A stretch of 64,000 nucleotides of DNA, from assembly GCF_000276665.1 (NCBI RefSeq), contig NW_004955405.1, positions 17,913,059 through 17,977,058 on the forward strand, in the 5' to 3' direction. The translations under genes were made by a program, and so were the position numbers. Under the pieces are notes generated by a model. That model was given only the letters and a program-made list of their open reading frames with translations. It was not told where the DNA came from and did not search any database. How positions within the stretch are numbered: the first letter of the stretch is position 1; each line of letters opens with the position of its first letter. Below, one piece after another: positions 58,567 to 64,000 of the stretch. The stretch comes from Chinchilla lanigera (Eukaryota; Chordata; Mammalia; Rodentia; Chinchillidae).

Positions 58567-59660
58567 CAGAGATGATGAACTTTTTTTTCATATATTTATT
58601 GGCCCTTTATCCTCCTTTTACTGAGGATACTACTTACTATTTATTTCTACTGTCCCACTGTTTTTGATTGGGTCTTATATTTTGGAGGGTCTAATATTTT
58701 TGAGTTCTTTATGTATTCTATACAGTTGCTATTTCTGCCTGAGGAGTAACTGGCAAATATTATTTTTCCCATTCCATAGGTTGTCTCTTTATGCTGTTAG
58801 TTGTTTCCTTTGCAGTGCAGAAGATTTTTAATTTGATATGATTGCATTTGTTGATTCTTGCTGATGTTTCTTATGCAATTGGGGTGTTTCACAACTCTGG
58901 CCATTAGCATTACACAAATTAGAACAGCACTGAGATTGCATCTTACTGCAGAAAGAAATGCTATCGTCAAGAAATCAAGTAATACATGCTGTCTAGGCTG
59001 TGGAAAAAAGAATGCTTGTAAGCTGTTAATAGGAATGGAAACTACTAAAATCAATATGGAAATCTGTATGGAGATTCCTTGAAAAAGTAAAACTAGAAGT
59101 CTCACTCAACCCAGATATTCTCCTTTCTAGGTATTTTCCTTAAAAAAATTAAATACCTCATATTGCAGTGATACATGAATATTCATGTTTACAGAAGCAA
59201 AACTCCTAACAGCTAAAGTTTGGAAGCATCCTACATGTCCATCAACAAATAAGTGCATTTTTAAAATGTTATATTTATACATAAAGGAGTACTGTACTAC
59301 TCTGCCATCAATAAAGATAAACTTGTATGAACATAGATGTACCACCAGACCATAATACTAAGTGAAATAAATCAGACACAGAAGTTTAAATATTGCATGA
59401 CTTCTCATATATGAGAAACTGAAAGTATAAACAAATTAAAGAGTAAAATAAAAGATAGATGATAGGAAACATGGAGATAAATCTTTTACAAGAGGGAAGT
59501 GGACAAAGAGATGGAGAGGAGAGAGGAAAAGAGGGGAATGGGATGAGAAAAGGATTAAGATCTTTCATGTACATGTACCCACTCCACATGGGTAATGTAA
59601 TCATTATGTACTGCAATCTTGAACCAATGAAAGTGAACTAAAAAATAAAAGAGGTTTCTA
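58567..59660 (+). mobile_element. LINE-1 3' end with 5' inversion (twin-priming product)
   Basis: 58567-58885 is ORF2 on the minus strand (TTGGAGGGTCTAATATTTTT, GGTTGTCTCTTTATGCTGTT, TTTCCTTTGCAGTGCAGAAG). 58888-59660 is ORF2 end and 3' UTR on the plus strand, with the frame at 58858-59082 reading TQIRTALRLHLTAERNAIVK. In element order the inverted piece ends near GTTCATCATCTCTGC and the forward piece begins near CAACTCTGGCCATTAG, so they abut. The 3' UTR shows the purine-rich segment (59495-59555) seen in other copies here, and ends at an A-rich tail near 59640. Confidence 0.85.
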
Positions 59661-60169
59661 AATACTACATCACACATCTATGGGGGAGGAACACAAGACC
59701 AGCATTAGCTGAAGATGCTTTAGAGATCATATTGCTCCCTATATCTTGAACTGTCTGCTGTGCCTATTCAACTCTAGTTTGGTCAAAGACAAAAAATGAG
59801 ACAAATAAATCAGAAAGATAAAGAACAATGATAAACTCAGGAAGTGACCTTGGAAAAGCAGTGCTTTAACAGAAACTCAGAGAAACAGACTTTGAATTTT
59901 CTACAACATGAATATAGGCATGGCACACCATTAAGAATCTTTTAAAAATAAGTCATAGAAATTATCTGAGCTTGGACAAACCTCAGTGAGTTTACCAGAA
60001 AGGTGCTAGGAAATCTACAGAATCAAAGGGAGAGTTAAGCTTCAGTATTTCAGAGAGTGAGATCCAAATCAACTGCAGGGATCTTAGCAGCAGAAATATA
60101 TTCTCCAGGTTTCTGGAAGTCTCCTAGAAGCCCAACAGCAGTTGAACTAAACTAATTCAAATAATATTC

Positions 60170-60345
60170 TACTGTTTTCTAGCTTTGTGATTTCTGCTGA
60201 TTTGTTTAACCTCCTCAGCCTGGCTTCCTTCTCTATAAAACTGGGATAATGCCATGAGCTTCCTTCCTCGTGGTATCATTCCTAGTAAATCATAAAATAT
60301 TTAGCACACTTGTCATACAATTAGCAGTTAAAAATATTTAGTGTA
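60170..60345 (+). repeat. MIR fragment
   Basis: CTAGCTTTGTGATTTCTGCT, GTTTAACCTCCTCAGCCTGG, CTTCTCTATAAAACTGGGAT and AAAATATTTAGCACACTTGT match sense MIR nearly end to end. Confidence 0.82.
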
Positions 60346-60349
60346 ACAA

Positions 60350-60842
60350 GTTGTCTAAAGGAGCCAAATGCAAAGCCCCGTGGAAATGTGTTAAGTTCCT
60401 TGAGTTTTAGTACTTTTCATTCTATCATACTCGTTACACATCAAGGGCTAGAGAGAGTGAACAGGAATCATGAAGGGTCAGTTCCTTAACTAGCAATGAT
60501 GAAGTCTAGAACAGCAGCACTCAAAGAGCATGTGGCGGAGCATGTCATGTTGTAGTTCCATGTTCTATCAAACAAACAATAAATAAATGATAAAGGACTC
60601 AGACAGGAGCCTCAGAGCTAGCAGATATCTGTAGAAACTCATGTGTGCAGTTTGTCTTAGTATTACTTCTCTATTAATGATTCTAGAGCATTAGCAGTGT
60701 CTTGGCTGTGATCCTGAGTGGTTTTGAATTTTCACTTGCAACATCCTCTCCAGTAGGGCAGCAAGTGACTTGGAGGCAACCTCATGGTGTGATTTGTAAT
60801 GGGAGATTGATATTCATTTATGTTTGCTTGTGTGTTTGTTTG
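60350..60842. other. Unique DNA
   Basis: No recognisable feature before the ID target site. Confidence 0.45.
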
Positions 60843-60855
60843 GCCCTGAGGTTTG

Positions 60856-60966
60856 GTCTTTTTTTTTTTTTTTCACTATTTTCTCTTTTTTGGTACCGGG
60901 AATCGAACTCAGGGCCTCGCGCTTGCCAGGCAGGTGCTACACCGCTGAGGTACTCCCCCACCCCTG
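60856..60966 (-). mobile_element. ID SINE
   Basis: A minus-strand copy: T-rich tail, GGTACCGGGAATCGAACTCA, GCGCTTGCCAGGCAGGTGCT, ending CCCCCACCCC. The target duplication is GCCCTGAGGTTTG (60843-60855) versus GCGCTGAGGTTTG (60967-60979), one mismatch. ORFs on both strands across it are repeat translations. Confidence 0.93.
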
Positions 60967-60984
60967 GCGCTGAGGTTTGAACCG

Positions 60985-62325
60985 CAGGGTCTTGAGTATG
61001 ATAACCAATATATCTACAACTGAATCTCCCAGCCCAAAAGAGAGAATCTTGTATCCACAAATAGTCTCATTTTCTAAGGGTTATTTTTAAAGCACATCTT
61101 CAACTCTGCTACATTTATATTTACTTGGGGGAGGGATCTAAAAGTGGGAGACTAATGGTGCTGATGAAAACTAAGATAACCTGGTGTAAACTGCTCTGTG
61201 AGCCCTTCTAATGACAAGTTCAATTTTGATTCCTATCATCCTCCTTCTCTAATCCCTCCAGCCTGGCAGAAATAGTCTATTTTGGATTAAATTCCTGTCT
61301 GTCCGAACACATGTGATTAATAGCAGCTAGAATTAAATTAATCCTGGACTCAATATTTGAATTCATATATTACAGAGAGAATAGGAACATGTCAGGCAAG
61401 GTCTGGCGAAGCACTCTTGCCCACTGTGTTAGAGATTATTCAGGAATCAGTCACTGCCAGAAGTTAATGTAGTCAGTGTCGGTGAGCACAGGGGATGGGA
61501 TCATCAGAAAGTGTAGGACCTGGCTAATATTCCCACAAAGAATTTATTAGCTTCAACAAGATGTGATCTGAGAGAAAAGGTTCTAATCACCACTCGTTTT
61601 AAATAAGCACTTGTGCTTAATTGTTGCCAGGGTTTTGATTATACAACTGGGTATTTCATACTGAGAGATGCTGACTGTTTTAAATGTATCAGTGAGGTTC
61701 ACAGAAATATGCGGAATATTTGGAATGAGAAACAAATTCAAGCACTATGGATATTAAATCTGATTATTTTGAATTATATTGGGGTAAGTTAGAATATATG
61801 ACTGTATATTTCTAGAGTAATTCAAAACTAATTCTCCATTACTAAGCTGTGATTCTGCTAGTAGCAAAATGGTAAGTGCAGTATTATTTTTTTTCAGGTA
61901 AGCAGTAGAAAGGTGAGAAATTATAAACTTCTTGGAAGCAAAATATGCTTCTAGCTTCTGAACATAATCTCTTTTTAGAACTCTATTCATTACTTCTTTG
62001 TTTTGAATACTCAGAGCTCTCTATCCTTAAAGGGAAGTCGTACCTGGTCTCTACAGTTCAAGCTGTCAAGACTAAGGTAGGACATTTTAATGCATATTGT
62101 CCTGCTACCACTATATTCGAATTTGTATTTTGAAAACTTTTGCCATCCTATTTTAATAAATCCAATGTATATTGGCTTACCCATTACAGCAGTGATTGAT
62201 TAAATGTCTATATACTCAGATCCTCCAAGAAATGCCAAGTCAAATTCCCAAAAGCATCTGTATTTAAAAATAATAAACAATGTATAAATATTATTTTAGA
62301 CAGAAAATTTTACAAACAAAGTAGA
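60985..62325. other. Unique DNA with a candidate conserved block
   Basis: 61300-61640 is repeat-free and contains dense TAAT cores, including AATTAAATTAATCC near 61331-61344. Otherwise no gene; ORFs at 61754-62133 are unrecognised. Confidence 0.35.
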
Positions 62326-62345
62326 TAACTGAACAATGTCTTTCT

Positions 62346-62460
62346 TTCTTTTTTTTTTTTTCCGTTTGTTTGTTTTTTTCCCCCGGTACCGGAACCGAAC
62401 TCACAACCTTGGGCTTGCTAGGCAGGCGTTTTTTGCCGCTGAACTAAATCCCCAGCCCCT
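62346..62460 (-). mobile_element. ID SINE
   Basis: A minus-strand copy with T/TTTG-rich tail, CCGGTACCGG, GAACTCACAACCTTGGGCTT and a CCCCAGCCCC head. A perfect 16-bp target duplication TGAACAATGTCTTTCT lies at 62330-62345 and 62461-62476. Confidence 0.95.
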
Positions 62461-62479
62461 TGAACAATGTCTTTCTAAG

Positions 62480-64000
62480 AATTCTTAATGTTCAGACTGC
62501 TGTGTGTTTGCCCCTGGGCCACTTTTTTGTTAGTGGGAACCACAGGTATTCACATTTAAATTCGTATAGCTAGCTGGAACACTTCATTCATAAGTGTTAA
62601 GGGTTCCAAAAGAATTCCAATTTAACCATGTCAATAGCTAAAACTACCATTAAATAATCACCTCACCTATTTGTCATGTTATGTTTGATGAAACAAAACG
62701 ATATTTTCTAAGTCTCAGTTTTGTGACAAAAGTCCCCAATTCTCTTCTTGAAATCAGTGCTAAAATAACAGCAGAACATTCTGGACCTTCATCATTCATA
62801 GATGATGTAAAGGGTAATTGTAGATGCCATGATTAATTGAATTTAAAAGTCTGCATTTAGGTTTTATTTTTCCTCTTAGTCTAAATAATCTAAACTATTT
62901 TATAAAAAGAAATACACTCCACACATGGCACTTAAGGAGAGAATGTGACAACGGCTGAAAAGACTAAGGATGTCACACCACTCTGCCTACCATCCATTCT
63001 GCTGGCTGCAAGGAGGGTGTGCTATTAGTGACTATATAAAGGCTACAGAGAGTCAGCAAACCACCATTATCTAACTAATTGCTTTGTGAAGTGCTTTTAG
63101 AAAAATTGGAACTGAAAGGCCCTCTATACTACCAATTTATGGTCTATTCTTAGTGTCAATGACGCCTGAGAGCACAGCACACTGTAGAGCCTGCTTTTCG
63201 AATGAGAATATTTTTGTCCAAGTGATGCAGATTTTAAAGTACTCTCACACAGAAAGGCACAGAGTTATCATCTGGTTTTCCTGATGTGAAGTTCATCATC
63301 TGACTGTTGATTTCCACTTCAACGTTCTTCATCTAAATAAACCCCCTTTTTTTTTTCATTTTTGCCTCTTGCTTCAAATTTTAAAAGACACTAAACAGAG
63401 TACATGGATTAACTGAGAGGTTTTGCTTTTGGTAATTTCAAGGTTTTACAGTTCTATTTTAAGCTTGTTCTCTGCTTTAATCATCTGCGTGGTAAAATAA
63501 GATTATTTAAGGCAAAACGCTGCTTGTTGCAGGGTACATGTAAATGTTTACAGATTTCTAGAAACTTGGTAGAAATGTATATTTTTGTTTTCCCTAACCC
63601 CTTTCCAAAATTAAAGCAATTCTACTATAATTTTAATGTAATATTCTGATAGTTTAAAAATAAAAATAAATGAAATTTCATGGGGAAAGTAAGTTTAAGG
63701 GATAATGGTGCATATCAACATAATATACTTTCTCCCCCAAAAGACTATAACACCAAGCATAGCATTTGCTTACTGTTAATTTATTATTGTCATTTGTGAA
63801 AAACTTACTTGCTCTTAGCTGAAGGGTCTTTGCTGTGAAGACTAGTAATGTACTTGTGAATGCAACATGATTTCTCTCCTGTTGTCATGTTCTGTTTTGT
63901 TTTTTTTCTTTAACGGGGGAAATTTTTCCCTGGAAACATGACTCATCATTTCATACTTTAAAAGTCTTTTTCTATATTATATATATTATAGCTTATTAAG
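62480..64000. other. Unique DNA to the window edge
   Basis: No gene or known repeat recognised. 62930-63330 is less AT-rich and repeat-free, then T runs at 63347-63356 and 63897-63909. The window ends in AT-rich sequence. Confidence 0.45.

Noticed and set aside
58587..59660. Two separate, oppositely oriented LINE-1 insertions
   Set aside because: The segments abut in element coordinates, so a single inverted insertion is simpler.

Overview
This window is vertebrate nuclear DNA, and its interspersed repeats point to a rodent. It carries B1 (7SL-derived) SINEs, ID-type SINEs derived from tRNA-Ala, B1-dID chimeric SINEs, LINE-1 copies in several states of decay, ERVL-MaLR LTRs, and old mammalian fossils (MIR, L2, MER5). 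I saw no B2 or B4 SINEs, which muroid rodents have in abundance. With the B1-dID copies, this suggests a non-muroid rodent such as a squirrel, dormouse, beaver or kangaroo-rat relative; the species cannot be fixed from this sequence. The DNA is AT-rich throughout. I could not support any host protein-coding exon, tRNA, rRNA or CRISPR array. The ORFs of 60 to 123 codons are chance ORFs, repeat translations or LINE-1 debris. The window is best read as intergenic DNA (a gene desert) or the interior of a very large intron.

Layout. 1-4240: the 5' two-thirds of a minus-strand LINE-1. ORF2 runs off the left edge, ORF1 is decayed, and the 5' region holds about eight tandem ~69-bp units. A younger ID SINE sits inside ORF2. 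4240-8440: unique DNA with two ID SINEs. 8445-10719: a second minus-strand, 5'-truncated LINE-1. 10720-21600: mostly unique DNA with a B1 pair, an old ID, an MIR and a perfect X-box-like palindrome. 21600-24275: an antisense MLT1-like LTR, a purine-rich satellite, an MIR, a B1, a complete solo MaLR LTR with target duplication, and an L2. 27-34 kb: ID SINEs and LINE-1 3' fragments, including one inverted by twin priming. 33.3-35.2 kb: a long, very old repeat split by an ID. 36.5-38.7 kb: a cluster of five SINEs. 38.7-46 kb: mostly unique, with a CA repeat, an inverted repeat and an MLT1-like LTR. 46.5-54.1 kb: an MER5A, two IDs and old fragments. 55.2-56 kb: a local direct duplication. 58.5-59.7 kb: a second twin-primed LINE-1. 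60.1-62.5 kb: an MIR and two young IDs. The remainder is unique.

How the parts relate. There is no gene network here; the content is a record of retrotransposition. The LINE-1 copies represent the machinery that mobilises B1 and ID SINEs in trans. Clean target-site duplications on many IDs, A-rich tails, and two 5' inversions are all products of target-primed reverse transcription. Nesting gives relative ages: MIR, L2, MER5 and the long old repeat are oldest, then MaLR LTRs and LINE-1 fragments, then B1/B1-dID, then IDs ending in CCGGTACCGG. Several unique blocks of higher complexity are flagged as candidate conserved non-coding elements, which only alignment could confirm.
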